A stretch of DNA of 64,000 bases, taken from the NCBI RefSeq assembly GCF_005473905.2, contig NZ_CP061336.1:3898501-3962500 (forward strand), read 5' to 3'. Within the stretch, counting starts at the first letter, position 1; the number at the start of each line of letters is the position of its first letter. Below are positions 1-8,812 of this stretch, piece by piece. The translations under genes were made by a program, and so were the position numbers. The notes under the pieces are model-generated. The model was not told the origin of the DNA. It worked only from the letters and a program-made list of their open reading frames with translations, and ran no database searches. This DNA is from Ruminiclostridium herbifermentans (GTDB lineage Bacteria; Bacillota; Clostridia; Acetivibrionales; DSM-1351).

Positions 1-1005
1 TACGACTCCTGCCCTTAACGTTGGTGAAATTTCCTCCTCATATCCAATACTACGACTATCAGATGAATGTTCTGTGCAGAATCCAGCAGTTGTTACAAAA
101 GGTTGGTTATTACCACCCTTCCCATATGTAGCGGATACAGTTGGTGCTACATCAACGGGGCCTTTGTATCGTGTATCTTGACTGTGGTTTTCAAACAGTA
201 CACAAGGCGGATGATTTGCTTTTGCTCTAAGTGTTGCCGTCTTATCATCAAGCACATCGATGCGTTGTCCACCTTGATCGTTTAAGCATACAGTGCCTGT
301 CTTTCTAGTGCAGTTTTTAGCATTTCCGGCAGTTCTTTGCCACGGGCTGCCGCTCGGCGTAAAATCCCTTGGCATGCCTTCGGACTCAAATAGTATTTCT
401 CCGGCACATCTGTCTGCAAAATCTGCGACAAGGTAGATTCTACGACGACGTTGGGGTACTCCGAAATATTGCGCATCGATAGTTCGGTAAGCCACACTCC
501 ATCCGTCTCCCATATAGATGTCAGCGTATGGCCATCGACCTTTTTCAGGTAAAGGCACCGAGGTGTTCGGCTCTTTGACGCTGATGACCGTTTCGAGGAC
601 TGCCTTGAAGTCTTCCCCTTTATTTGATGAGAATGCACCGGGGACATTTTCCCAGACTGCGTACCTTGGATATTGTCCATTGGTCTTACACCTCATTTCC
701 TTGATAATTCGGATTGCTTCATAAAAAAGGACGGATTGCTCTCCGTCCAGACCAGCTCTTTTACCCGCCACACTCATATCCGTGCAGGGAGAGCCAAAGG
801 TTATGATATCTACAGGCGGAAGCTCCGCGCCATTTAATTTGTTTATATCCCCATAATGCTTCATCTGAGGGATACGTTTAGTCGTAACCCGTATAGGAAA
901 CGGCTCAATTTCAGATGCCCATAAAGGTTCGATGCCGCAAAGCAAACCACCTAGAGGAAAACCTCCGCTCCCATCAAAAAGGGAACCAAGTGTCAATTTA
1001 CTCAT
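1..1005 (-). CDS. DNA (cytosine-5) methyltransferase, 3' end beyond window
   Basis: This is a prophage C5-cytosine DNA methyltransferase that would transfer a methyl group from S-adenosylmethionine to cytosine. The reading frame is open from the ATG at 1005 to the window edge (335 codons), so the gene is partial only because the window ends. The N-terminus shows the SAM-binding motif (GSLFDGSGGFPLGG), then the catalytic motif IV (GSPCTDMSVAG, Cys nucleophile), ENVPG (motif VI) and a motif VIII match (QYFGVPQRRRRIYLV). The sequence after about residue 220 is probably the target-recognition region. A GGAGGTG ribosome site lies nine bases upstream of the start. The start overlaps the stop of the upstream, IS-disrupted methyltransferase by 8 bp, which suggests the two were translationally coupled. 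Confidence 0.9.
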   Translation of the reverse strand, partial: MSKLTLGSLFDGSGGFPLGGLLCGIEPLWASEIEPFPIRVTTKRIPQMKHYGDINKLNGAELPPVDIITFGSPCTDMSVAGKRAGLDGEQSVLFYEAIRIIKEMRCKTNGQYPRYAVWENVPGAFSSNKGEDFKAVLETVISVKEPNTSVPLPEKGRWPYADIYMGDGWSVAYRTIDAQYFGVPQRRRRIYLVADFADRCAGEILFESEGMPRDFTPSGSPWQRTAGNAKNCTRKTGTVCLNDQGGQRIDVLDDKTATLRAKANHPPCVLFENHSQDTRYKGPVDVAPTVSATYGKGGNNQPFVTTAGFCTEHSSDSRSIGYEEEISPTLRAGVV

Positions 1006-1170
1006 CTGCATTCACCTCCGGTAGGTCACAATATCTGAATTTCGAACCATCTCTTAAAAGAAACACACCATCAGAATTTCCCACTTGCTCAATATACCTT
1101 TTTACAATGACATCACAGTACTTTTCATCCAGTTCAATGGTGTAGCAGATTCTATTTGTCTGCTCACAGG
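998..1170 (-). pseudogene. 3' fragment of ParB-like/N4-N6 DNA methyltransferase cut off by IS21
   Basis: This fragment is the C-terminal part of the methyltransferase whose N-terminal part lies at 3347-4421. It reads CEQTNRICYTIELDEKYCD and onward, the usual end of phage DPPY-type methylases that follows the DPFGGSGSTLIA motif. It has no start codon of its own. The stop (TAA) at 998-1000 overlaps the start of the next methyltransferase. Joining the two fragments across the IS, with one copy of the CACAGG duplication removed, gives an uninterrupted frame reading LIACEQTNR. Confidence 0.9.
1165..1170. repeat. Target-site duplication, left copy (CACAGG)
   Basis: CACAGG directly abuts the left end of the IS21 element and is repeated at 3347-3352 on its right side. 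It identifies the insertion point inside the methyltransferase gene. Confidence 0.85.
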
Positions 1171-1257
1171 TATAAAGTTATAATTAATAATGTACAAATA
1201 ATATTAAATAAAAATGTACAAATGGTATGATTACAGGGTACAAAAGGAGGTACCCTA

Positions 1258-2550
1258 ATGATTATCAAAAGTAGTATCATAACAGATTTAAATATTCAAA
1301 CTGTCAAGGATCTTTATAAGTTAAAACCATTTATGGAGGACACAACATTGAAGGTTAATAAAAGCCAGATCGCAAGGGAACTTGATGTCGATAGGCGTAC
1401 AGTTGATAAATACATTAATGGCTTTCATAAGGCCAAATCCAGAGAATGCGTGAATTGTATCACTGCTTACTATGACATTATCGCAGAGCTTCTATCTGAT
1501 AACAGCCAGCAGATATTTTATTACAGAAGAGTTTTATGGCAATACCTAGTAGACAATCATTCTTATGAAGGGTCTTATGTGAATTTCTGCTACTATCTAA
1601 GAAAATATCCTGAACTAGACTCATATTTCAAAAAAAGCAGACCTTCAAACGCAAATAACGTAACCATACGTTATGAAACAGGAATGGGTCAACAAGCACA
1701 ACTAGACTGGAAAGAGTCTATACGATTTACTCTTTCAACAGGTGAAATAATAGAAGTAAACATATTTGTATTATTGCTGTCATACTCACGTTTTAAAGTA
1801 TACAGGGTATCTCTATCAAAAACACAGGACATATTATTTTCATTCCTTGATGATGCGTTTAACACGTTTGGAGGTGTTCCAAGTGAGATTGTCACCGATA
1901 ATATGAAAACAGTTATGGATGAGCCAAGAACAAAGTATACAGAAGGGAAAATAAATATAAAATTTAAGCAGTTTGCGGATGATTATGGTTTTAAGGTGCA
2001 CCCTTGTATTGCAGGAAGACCAAGAACAAAAGCCAAAGTAGAAGCACCAATGAAACTACTTGATGAGATAAGAGCCTACAATGGAAAACTTGATTACAAG
2101 GAACTTAATGAGTTGGTCACACGAATAAATAACAGAGTAAACATGCAGGTAAATCAAGGTACAGGTCGTATTCCATTAATGTATTTCAACAAGGAAAAAG
2201 CTTTCTTAGGAAGCTTACCAGCCGATACCATAAGAAAGCCTTATCAAATAACTCCACATAAAGTAAAAGTAAATTCATCCAGCATGTTCAACCATAATGA
2301 ATGCCAGTATTCTGTACCACCAGAATACATTGGAAAAACTCTTACTTTACAAGTGTATGATGGTTACATACATGTTTATTATAACATGGAATTAATAACT
2401 ATCCATACCCTTAGTAAAAAGAAACTAAATTATTTTACAGAACACTATACTGCTATAGCAAGAAAATCGCATGCATTTAAGGAAGAAAATATAAATGAGC
2501 GGGCAAAAGAAAACTTACAGGTTATAGGAGAAGTATATAGTTATGAATAA
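1258..2550 (+). CDS. istA: IS21-family transposase IstA (copy A)
   Basis: This is the DDE transposase that cuts and joins the IS ends. Its 430 residues begin with a helix-turn-helix (about residues 35-60, SQIARELDVDRRTVDKYI) followed by an RNase H-like core. The probable catalytic residues are D in QLDWKES, D in EIVTDNMK and E in TKAKVEAPMK. The C-terminal part is a Mu-transposase-like beta domain. A GGAGG site lies just upstream of the ATG. The stop overlaps the istB start, consistent with coupled translation. It differs from copy B at only two visible residues: K in RFKVYR (R in copy B) and K in PRTKYTE (E in copy B). Confidence 0.96.
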   Translation: MIIKSSIITDLNIQTVKDLYKLKPFMEDTTLKVNKSQIARELDVDRRTVDKYINGFHKAKSRECVNCITAYYDIIAELLSDNSQQIFYYRRVLWQYLVDNHSYEGSYVNFCYYLRKYPELDSYFKKSRPSNANNVTIRYETGMGQQAQLDWKESIRFTLSTGEIIEVNIFVLLLSYSRFKVYRVSLSKTQDILFSFLDDAFNTFGGVPSEIVTDNMKTVMDEPRTKYTEGKINIKFKQFADDYGFKVHPCIAGRPRTKAKVEAPMKLLDEIRAYNGKLDYKELNELVTRINNRVNMQVNQGTGRIPLMYFNKEKAFLGSLPADTIRKPYQITPHKVKVNSSSMFNHNECQYSVPPEYIGKTLTLQVYDGYIHVYYNMELITIHTLSKKKLNYFTEHYTAIARKSHAFKEENINERAKENLQVIGEVYSYE

Positions 2551-3295
2551 CAGTACATACAACCAGCTATGCCGGAACATGGAAATTCTTGGTCTTGGGC
2601 AAATGGTAATTCATCTTGATGAAATATCTAATTTTGTGACATCCAACAATCTTTCGTTTACAGAAGGACTACTGAGACTTAGTAATTACGAAGTTGATTT
2701 TAAGGAGGCCAAAGCATCTAGATCTATGATTAAAGCAGCAGCATTTCCTTTTGTAAAGGAATTGAAAGATTATGATTTCAATTTTCAGCCGTCAGTAAAT
2801 CAGCAAGAAATACAAGAACTTTGCACGCTTGGTTTTCTTGAAAGAAATGAGAATATAGTATTTCTTGGTCCAAGTGGTGTTGGAAAGACTCATCTGGCAA
2901 CATCAATAGGAATAGCTGCAGCAAAGAAACGTACTAGCACATATTTTATCAAATGTCATGATTTATTGCAGCAACTAAAGAAAGCAAAACTGGAAAACAG
3001 ACTTGATGTAAGACTCAGACACTTCTGCCATTACAGACTACTTATCATTGATGAACTTGGCTACTTACCCATTGATAAAGAAGATTCTAATATGTTTTTT
3101 CAGCTTATAGATATGAGATATGAGAGAAAAAGTACCATTCTTACAACAAACATGAATTTCAACGAATGGGATGGTGTATTCTATGACGCAGTTGTAGCCA
3201 ATGCAATACTTGACAGGGTATTGCACCATGCACATGTAATATCTATATCTGGAAAGTCATACAGATTAAAGGATCATATGAAGCAAGGAGACTAG
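2543..3295 (+). CDS. istB: IS21-family helper ATPase IstB (copy A)
   Basis: IstB is the AAA+ ATPase that assists IstA in target capture and transposition. The 250-residue protein has a helical N-terminal region, a Walker A motif (GPSGVGKTHLA, about residues 109-119) and a Walker B motif (LLIIDELGYL). Its length is normal for the family. The start codon lies within the last codons of istA. The final residue is D here and E in copy B; otherwise the two proteins look identical. Confidence 0.96.
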   Translation: MNNSTYNQLCRNMEILGLGQMVIHLDEISNFVTSNNLSFTEGLLRLSNYEVDFKEAKASRSMIKAAAFPFVKELKDYDFNFQPSVNQQEIQELCTLGFLERNENIVFLGPSGVGKTHLATSIGIAAAKKRTSTYFIKCHDLLQQLKKAKLENRLDVRLRHFCHYRLLIIDELGYLPIDKEDSNMFFQLIDMRYERKSTILTTNMNFNEWDGVFYDAVVANAILDRVLHHAHVISISGKSYRLKDHMKQGD

Positions 3296-3346
3296 TTGTA
3301 CATAATTATTTAATACTTTTTATACATTTTTCCTTGACAGTTTATA

Positions 3347-3352
3347 CACAGG
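3347..3352. repeat. Target-site duplication, right copy (CACAGG)
   Basis: This is the right-hand copy of the CACAGG direct repeat at 1165-1170, lying next to the right end of IS21 copy A. Confidence 0.85.
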
Positions 3353-4421
3353 CAATCAGTGTACTTCCTGAACCGCCGAAAGGATCGAGCACAATACAGT
3401 TACTAAGGCTTGAGTTCATAATGGGATATGCCACAAGTGCCACTGGTTTCATGGTTGGATGGTCGCCATTTTTCTTTGGTTTCTCAAACTCCCAGATGGT
3501 GGTCTGCTTGCGGTCTGAATACCAGAGATGCTTGCCTTTCTTTTTCCACCCAAAGAGAATAGGTTCATGCTGCCACTGATAAGGGGAGCGACCGAGAACA
3601 AGGGACTGCTTTTTCCAAATGCAAGTGCCAGAAAGATAAAATCCAGCATCAGAGAATGCTCTTCTAAAATTGAGTCCTTCGGTATCAGCATGGAACACAT
3701 AAATAGAAGCGTCCTTTGCCATTACCGCTTCGGTATTTTGAAATGCCGCAAGCAGAAAATCATAGAACGCTTCGTTAGCCATGTTGTCATTTTTGATTTT
3801 TCCAGCAGTGCCTTCATAGTTAACATTATATGGAGGGTCCGTAACTACCAAATTAGCAGTTTTCCCATCCATCAAGACATCAAAGGTGTCTTTCTTTGTA
3901 CTGTCTCCGCAGACTAATCGATGCTGTCCAAGTAGCCAAATATCCCCTAAATGCGAAACAGCGGGCTTTTTCAGCTCGCTGTCTACATCGAAATCATCTT
4001 CTTTTATATTATCCTTAAGGGAATCCTTGAAAAGATCGTCCAACTCTCCTGGGTCAAAACCTGTCAAAGACACATCAAAGTCTGAAGCATTTAAGTCTGT
4101 GATGAGAAGTGCCAGTTTTTCCTTATCCCAATCGCCACTTATTTTATTTAATGCGATATTGAGAGCCTTTTCCTTATCCTCATCCATTTCAACAACCACG
4201 CATTCTATCTCATCCATGCCCATACTCAGCAGGATCTTCAAACGCTGATGACCTCCGATGACTCTGCCTGTGGTCTTATTCCAAATAACCGGTTCGACAT
4301 ATCCAAACTCCTCAAGAGAGCGTTTAAGTTTCTCATATTCTGGATCTCCGGGCTTTAAGTCCTTTCTAGGATTATAATCAGCAGGGATTAGTAGCTTCGT
4401 TTTAATCTTCTCTATTAGCAT
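3347..4421 (-). pseudogene. ParB-like domain plus N4/N6 DNA methyltransferase, 5' part, disrupted by IS21
   Basis: This is the N-terminal part of a phage DNA methyltransferase. Residues about 1-110 form a ParB/sulfiredoxin-like domain (contains VIGGHQRLKILLSMG). The methyltransferase domain follows, with the catalytic TDPPYNVNY motif near residue 196 and the SAM-binding DPFGGSGST motif near the break. Insertion of IS21 adds Val and a stop right after LIAC, so the last roughly 57 residues, at 998-1170, are lost. The ATG at 4421 overlaps the end of metK by 20 bp. The remaining protein keeps both the SAM and catalytic motifs, but lacks the strand after DPFGGSGST and is probably inactive. Confidence 0.93.
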
Positions 4422-5577
4422 ACTTTTCCACCACCTCCCTTAACTTGCTGTATCTATTAACATCCTCCCAAGGAAACAGGTAGCTGTTAAAATGCCCGTA
4501 AACCGCTGTATCCGAGTAGAGGATATTTCTTAGATGCAGCTTTTCAATAATTGCTGCTGGTCTAAGGTTAAAAACCTCTTGAGCTGCAAGGGCTAAAATC
4601 TCATCAGGAACTGTTCCGGTTCCAAATGTGTTTATAGTAAAGGCAACTGGATTCGCTTTACCGATAGCATAAGAAATACTCACTTCACATTTTTTGGCAA
4701 AATCACACCATACAATATGTTTAGCAATATACCGAGCCATATAAGCACCGCTTCGGTCAACTTTTGTGGGATCTTTCCCACAAAGTGCTCCGCCTCCATG
4801 GGATGCAAGACCGCCATAAGTATCTACCATGATTTTTCTACCGGTTAGTCCAGTATCTGCAGCGGGTCCTCCTAAAACAAACTGACCAGACGGATTGATA
4901 AGAATTTCTGTTTCATCATCAAAAGGAAAGTCCTCAAAACACTGCCACAATACATTGTTTAGAATATCCTGCTTGAGCTCTTCCTGGGTCTTATTCTTTT
5001 CATGCTGCGCCGACACCACAATGGTCTTTACTCTTACTGGAGTATCATCATCATATTCAATCGTCACCTGAGCTTTTCCGTCGGGGAGAATACCTTTAAT
5101 GAGCTTACCTTTTCGAGCCTCATCCAGTCTCTTTACGATTCGATGGGATAGTACAAGAGGTAAGGGAAGCATTTCTCTAGTTTCTATTGTGGCATACCCA
5201 TACATGGTCCCTTGATCTCCGGCACCGACAGAACCATATTGTTCGTTTACACCATTTCGTGCTTCCAGTGCAGTATTTACACCAGCTGCAATATCAGGAC
5301 TTTGATTGTGTACATATACATAAATCAAAAATTTCAAAGGATTATAACCCACTTGTTTTAATACATTCCTGACAATGTATCTGATATCAATTTTCTCGCT
5401 GCAGGAGATCTCGCCCGCCACGATAATTTTTCCTTTAGTAGCCATAACCTCACAAGCTACGCGTGATGCTTTATCTTTTCTAAGACATGCATCCAAAATA
5501 CTGTCAGCAATAATATCGCACAGTTTATCAGGATGCCCTGCACATACACTTTCTGCTGTTAAATATCTCTTACTCAT
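4402..5577 (-). CDS. metK: Phage-borne S-adenosylmethionine synthetase
   Basis: MetK makes S-adenosylmethionine from methionine and ATP. The 391-residue protein has full family length and the expected motifs: GHPDKLCD near the N-terminus, GAGDQGTMYGYA, and the glycine-rich loop GGGALCGKDPTKVDRSG with the downstream ARYIAKHIV segment. A GGAGATG ribosome site precedes the ATG. It lies between the small terminase and two DNA methyltransferases and overlaps the first of these. The likely role is to supply methyl donor for modifying the phage genome. It is probably an accessory copy rather than the host housekeeping gene. Confidence 0.95.
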   Translation of the reverse strand: MSKRYLTAESVCAGHPDKLCDIIADSILDACLRKDKASRVACEVMATKGKIIVAGEISCSEKIDIRYIVRNVLKQVGYNPLKFLIYVYVHNQSPDIAAGVNTALEARNGVNEQYGSVGAGDQGTMYGYATIETREMLPLPLVLSHRIVKRLDEARKGKLIKGILPDGKAQVTIEYDDDTPVRVKTIVVSAQHEKNKTQEELKQDILNNVLWQCFEDFPFDDETEILINPSGQFVLGGPAADTGLTGRKIMVDTYGGLASHGGGALCGKDPTKVDRSGAYMARYIAKHIVWCDFAKKCEVSISYAIGKANPVAFTINTFGTGTVPDEILALAAQEVFNLRPAAIIEKLHLRNILYSDTAVYGHFNSYLFPWEDVNRYSKLREVVEKYANRED

Positions 5578-5594
5578 TTCACATCTCCTTATTA

Positions 5595-6146
5595 TTATTT
5601 GCCTCTACGGGCAGTCAACAGTCGTTCCATCACATCATCCTGTGGATTTGTACCGGAATACTCTGTCGCACAGTTTTCACGAACAATCTGATATATTTCC
5701 ATCCAGAGTCTGTTGGTTTGACTCATAAAATTATGGCTCATGGAAACGTATGGACTTTGGATAGCGTTGCCAGTAGTTGGATGCTTAGCAAGAAAACCAA
5801 ACTCACTTATTGCTTCCTCACACTGTATCCACCTAGCAGCACTCATGGCATATCTTTCTAATAGCTGTGGTAGAACTAGATGTGCACACCCTCGCTCCTC
5901 AAGCCATTTCCACGTAAGCTCATAAATTTCGCTAGCTACTAAGGTTTTACCATCCTTTTGTACTGCTGAAAGCATAGCCCTTGGCTGTGGCATCTCCTGC
6001 CCTTGAAGTTCTGCGGTATTTTTAAATTCAATAACTTCCAGTTTTCTTTTTCCGGGATTTCCCTCAGCAATTTTATCTATAAGTGCTTTCTTTTTCTGAC
6101 CAGATCCAATACGGGCACCACCTCGATTTGTACCATCTTTGGCCAT
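5595..6146 (-). CDS. Phage terminase small subunit, P27 family
   Basis: The small terminase recognises the packaging site on phage DNA and recruits the large subunit. The 183-residue protein begins with the basic, glycine-rich GGARIGSGQKKK stretch and carries the NPGKRKL segment typical of P27-family small terminases, with a helical region after it. An AGGTGAG ribosome site lies before the ATG. It is preceded by an HNH endonuclease gene, the common partner at this position. No large terminase follows within the window; metK and the methyltransferases come next, so the large subunit should lie left of position 1. Confidence 0.85.
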   Translation of the reverse strand: MAKDGTNRGGARIGSGQKKKALIDKIAEGNPGKRKLEVIEFKNTAELQGQEMPQPRAMLSAVQKDGKTLVASEIYELTWKWLEERGCAHLVLPQLLERYAMSAARWIQCEEAISEFGFLAKHPTTGNAIQSPYVSMSHNFMSQTNRLWMEIYQIVRENCATEYSGTNPQDDVMERLLTARRGK

Positions 6147-6258
6147 TAACTCACCTCATTTCTTATTAAGGGGGTATTACCCCGTTTGAAACTGCGACTT
6201 TTTGCACGAAGCCCCACGCCCGTTGCACATTTAAATAGCTGTGGAGATATGACTCCCC

Positions 6259-6618
6259 CTACCGGGTTCCCCAACGGTCTCCATCTCTTGCTGTGATAGC
6301 TGAGTGACAAGGAGTACAAAGAGCCATTAGGTTGCTTTCATCGTGTGTCCCACCTCGTGCCAAGGGAAGGATATGGTGCACTTCAGTTGCTGGTGTCAGC
6401 TTTCCTTGTCTTTTACACTCTTCACATAGTGGATGGGCTGTAATGTAACGGTCACGTATTCTTTTCCATGCACGACCGTAACGCTTCCTCGTTTCAGGAT
6501 CTCTCTGATATTTTTCATAACGAGAAGCTTCCTTTTTGGCATGCTCCGGACAAAAACGTCCATCTGTCAGTTCCGGACAACCAGGAGAAGAACATGGTCG
6601 TTTTGGTTTCTTTGGCAT
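6259..6618 (-). CDS. HNH endonuclease, phage packaging-associated
   Basis: This protein of 119 residues has an N-terminal zinc-binding segment (CSSPGCPELTDGRFCPEH) and a complete HNH domain: CEECKRQG, then TEVHHILPLARGG, then NLMALCTPCHSAIT. HNH proteins of this kind lie beside terminase genes in many cos phages and help cleave the packaging site. I chose the ATG at 6618 because AAAGGAGG precedes it; an upstream in-frame start at 6687 would run through a terminator-like hairpin. Downstream lies 112 bp of non-coding DNA, then the small terminase. Confidence 0.9.
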   Translation of the reverse strand: MPKKPKRPCSSPGCPELTDGRFCPEHAKKEASRYEKYQRDPETRKRYGRAWKRIRDRYITAHPLCEECKRQGKLTPATEVHHILPLARGGTHDESNLMALCTPCHSAITARDGDRWGTR

Positions 6619-6629
6619 TTCGTACCTCC

Positions 6630-6666
6630 TTTGGACATGCAAAAAGCCCCCGCGGTATTTCCACGA
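6630..6666 (-). terminator. Terminator-like hairpin upstream of HNH gene
   Basis: On the minus strand an AGCC...GGCT stem, extended by GTGG/CCGC pairing around an AAATA loop, is followed by TTTTT. It lies between the DUF1492-like gene and the HNH gene and may end or attenuate early transcription before the packaging genes. Confidence 0.55.
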
Positions 6667-6737
6667 AGGCTCTCTACAATTTTTCACAATACCATTGTAT
6701 TATGGATTTCTAATAAAATCGTCCATGATATTACTCA

Positions 6738-7196
6738 TTACTTTCCATAGAGTAGTAGCGCAAGATGCTGAAGCGCTCGATTCTTTTTGTTGTATGCAGA
6801 AGAACGTTCAATATTAAAGTGATCACAAATGTTATACACTGCATCAATCTGCTTTTGTTCATCATCCAAATAAAACTCCTTTAACACATACTGCTCATCT
6901 TCTGTTAAAGCATCCCATGCCGGTTGAAACCAGTCCATGTATTCCAGTGCTTGACGATAACGTTCTTTCAATACATCAATTTCATTGATGCAGGCAATGA
7001 GCCTTTTCTCTCCAGCTTTTGGATCATGGGTCGATGGCATGCCATTGATAACTGGGGAAGCTGGGGAACTCATTTCTTCGTTGAGGGTTGCAATGTCCTC
7101 ATCGGTATGTTCTATGATGTACTTCATACTGCTGTAATCTTTTAGGGCGTTAATTGCCGCTGCTCTTTTATCTAAATATTGCCAGACAATGTTCAT
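6738..7196 (-). CDS. Phage DUF1492-like regulator (late-gene activator type)
   Basis: This 152-residue protein has a helical N-terminal half and a C-terminal sigma-region-4-like helix-turn-helix (from about WDALTEDEQYVLKEFYLDD to RSSAYNKKNRALQHLALLL). This layout matches small DUF1492/ArpU-type phage regulators, which lie just upstream of packaging genes and switch on late transcription. The ATG has a GGAGGTCTG ribosome site. It lies 5 bp after the SNF2 helicase gene. Family assignment is by pattern rather than by alignment. Confidence 0.65.
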   Translation of the reverse strand: MNIVWQYLDKRAAAINALKDYSSMKYIIEHTDEDIATLNEEMSSPASPVINGMPSTHDPKAGEKRLIACINEIDVLKERYRQALEYMDWFQPAWDALTEDEQYVLKEFYLDDEQKQIDAVYNICDHFNIERSSAYNKKNRALQHLALLLYGK

Positions 7197-7200
7197 TTTA

Positions 7201-8550
7201 TCAGACCTCCTTTAGTGTGGCTTTAACCGCATCTATCAGTGCGGATTGAGTATTGTTTTTATCATTTAGGGCTTTCATTACACGTTCATCAATGGTGCCT
7301 TTGGAAATCAAGTGATGAATCACTACCGTTTCTTTTTGTCCTTGCCGCCAAAGACGGGCGTTGGTTTGCTGATAAAGCTCTAGGCTCCAAGTTAGACCAA
7401 ACCATACAAGAGTTGAACCTCCAGCTTGCAAGTTCAGTCCATGTCCTGCTGATGCTGGATGGATAGCTGCAATAGAGATTTCTCCATCATTCCACCTCTT
7501 AATAGAATCGCTAGTGGATAACACCTCAACCTCAAAACGCTTTTGTATTCGTGACAAATCATGCTTAAACCAATAAGCAATTAGAACTGGCTTGCCATTA
7601 GCAGCTTCGATTAAGTCTTCCAGTGCATCCAGCTTACGGTCATGTATATAAAGGACTGTGCCATGATCATCATAAACTGCTCCATTTGCCATCTGCAGGA
7701 GCTTTCCTGAAAGAGCTGCTGCATTTGCTGCAGTTACTTCTTCACCTTTAACATTTGTAATTAAATCCCGCTTCATCGTATCGAGGGTTTTCATTTCTTT
7801 TTCAGAAAGCTTTACAGGCACTTCGTTTATAACTAAGTCCGGCAACTTCAGGTAATCTGTCCCTTTCATGCTAATAGTTATATCAGATATAAGCTTATAA
7901 ATTTCTTCTTCTGCTCCTGGTTTTGGTTTGTAGGAGAAGATCACTTGCTGATTACGCTTATCTGGTACAAAGTAATCCTCCCGATACCTACCAATAAACC
8001 TACCTAATCGTTGTCCCATATCTAATAAGCGATACTGTGCCCACAAATCCATTAATCCGTTGGAGGATGGGGTTCCAGTAAGTCCTACTATCCTTTTTAC
8101 CTTGGGTCTAACTCTCATTAAGCTTTTAAATCTCTTAGCTTGATGAGATTTAAAAGAAGACAACTCATCAATTACCACCATATCAAAGTCAAAAGGAATT
8201 CCACTTCTTGTAATGAGCCATTCTACATTTTCTCGATTGATAATGTAAACTTGTGCTCTTTCCATAAAGGCAGTTTTTCTCTTTACTTCAGAGCCAACTG
8301 CTAAAGTATATTTAAGACCCTTTAAGTGATCCCACTTTTCAATCTCTGCAGGCCATGTATCTCTGGCAACTCTTAGCGGTGCAATAACCAGAACCTTACG
8401 AACAAGAAAACTGTCCAGTGTTAAATCAAAGATGGCAGTTAAAGTTATGACACTTTTACCTAAACCCATATCTAAGAGCACTGCTGCTATAGGATGATTG
8501 AGGATATACTCAGTGGCATAAACCTGATACTCATGAGGCTTGTATTTCAT
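7201..8550 (-). CDS. SNF2/DEAD-type phage helicase
   Basis: This ATP-dependent DNA translocase of about 449 residues has both RecA-like lobes. Lobe 1 carries Walker A (LDMGLGKSVITLT) and a DELS-type Walker B (VVIDELSSFKS), plus GLTGTPSSNG. Lobe 2 carries the SNF2 signature ending in QQTNARLWRQGQ. I chose the ATG at 8550 because GGAGGG lies just upstream; an in-frame ATG five codons earlier lacks such a site. The start overlaps the VRR-NUC gene by 20 bp. Such helicase/VRR-NUC pairs are common in Firmicutes phage replication modules. Confidence 0.92.
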   Translation of the reverse strand: MKYKPHEYQVYATEYILNHPIAAVLLDMGLGKSVITLTAIFDLTLDSFLVRKVLVIAPLRVARDTWPAEIEKWDHLKGLKYTLAVGSEVKRKTAFMERAQVYIINRENVEWLITRSGIPFDFDMVVIDELSSFKSHQAKRFKSLMRVRPKVKRIVGLTGTPSSNGLMDLWAQYRLLDMGQRLGRFIGRYREDYFVPDKRNQQVIFSYKPKPGAEEEIYKLISDITISMKGTDYLKLPDLVINEVPVKLSEKEMKTLDTMKRDLITNVKGEEVTAANAAALSGKLLQMANGAVYDDHGTVLYIHDRKLDALEDLIEAANGKPVLIAYWFKHDLSRIQKRFEVEVLSTSDSIKRWNDGEISIAAIHPASAGHGLNLQAGGSTLVWFGLTWSLELYQQTNARLWRQGQKETVVIHHLISKGTIDERVMKALNDKNNTQSALIDAVKATLKEV

Positions 8551-8812
8551 GAAGTATCCCTCCAATCTGATCTATATGGTCCAGGCAGAATACCAAAAAA
8601 CCAAGTGCCTCTAACTGTCTTTTTCGCTTTTCTTGTAGGGGTCTTAAGGTTTTACCAGGTGCTTTAACCTCTACAAAAGCTAGCTTTCTATTAGGTAAAA
8701 GAATCAATCTGTCTGGCATTCCATCAAAACCTGGTGATGCAATTTTAAGTGCAATACCACCTATATCTTTCACTTCTTTTACCAGTTGCTGTTCAATCTT
8801 TTTTTCTCTCAT
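8531..8812 (-). CDS. VRR-NUC domain nuclease
   Basis: This is a 93-residue single-domain nuclease of the PD-(D/E)XK superfamily. The visible core is GFDGMPDRLILL followed by KLAFVEVKAPG, giving the D and ExK catalytic residues. Stand-alone VRR-NUC proteins cleave branched or flap DNA. The strong GGAGGATAT ribosome site and the overlap with the helicase gene suggest joint expression and joint action on replication intermediates. Confidence 0.9.
   Translation of the reverse strand: MREKKIEQQLVKEVKDIGGIALKIASPGFDGMPDRLILLPNRKLAFVEVKAPGKTLRPLQEKRKRQLEALGFLVFCLDHIDQIGGILHEIQAS

Larger units (their letters stand above)
1171..3346 (+). mobile_element. IS21-family insertion sequence, copy A
   Basis: The element is 2176 bp and carries istA and istB overlapping by 8 bp, the hallmark of the IS21 family. 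The ends are short imperfect inverted repeats: it begins TATAAAGTT and ends AACTTTATA-like when read inward (CAGTTTATA on the plus strand). The left subterminal region carries repeated TGTACAAAT-type motifs (about 1191 and 1213), likely transposase sites. A matching copy of exactly the same length lies at 33297-35472 in the opposite orientation. A perfect 6-bp CACAGG duplication flanks this copy, so it arrived by direct transposition into the prophage methyltransferase gene. Confidence 0.93.

Noticed and set aside
282-680. A 132-codon frame on the minus strand near the left edge
   Set aside because: It is a different frame inside the C5 methyltransferase. The methyltransferase frame is open across the whole stretch and contains all expected motifs.
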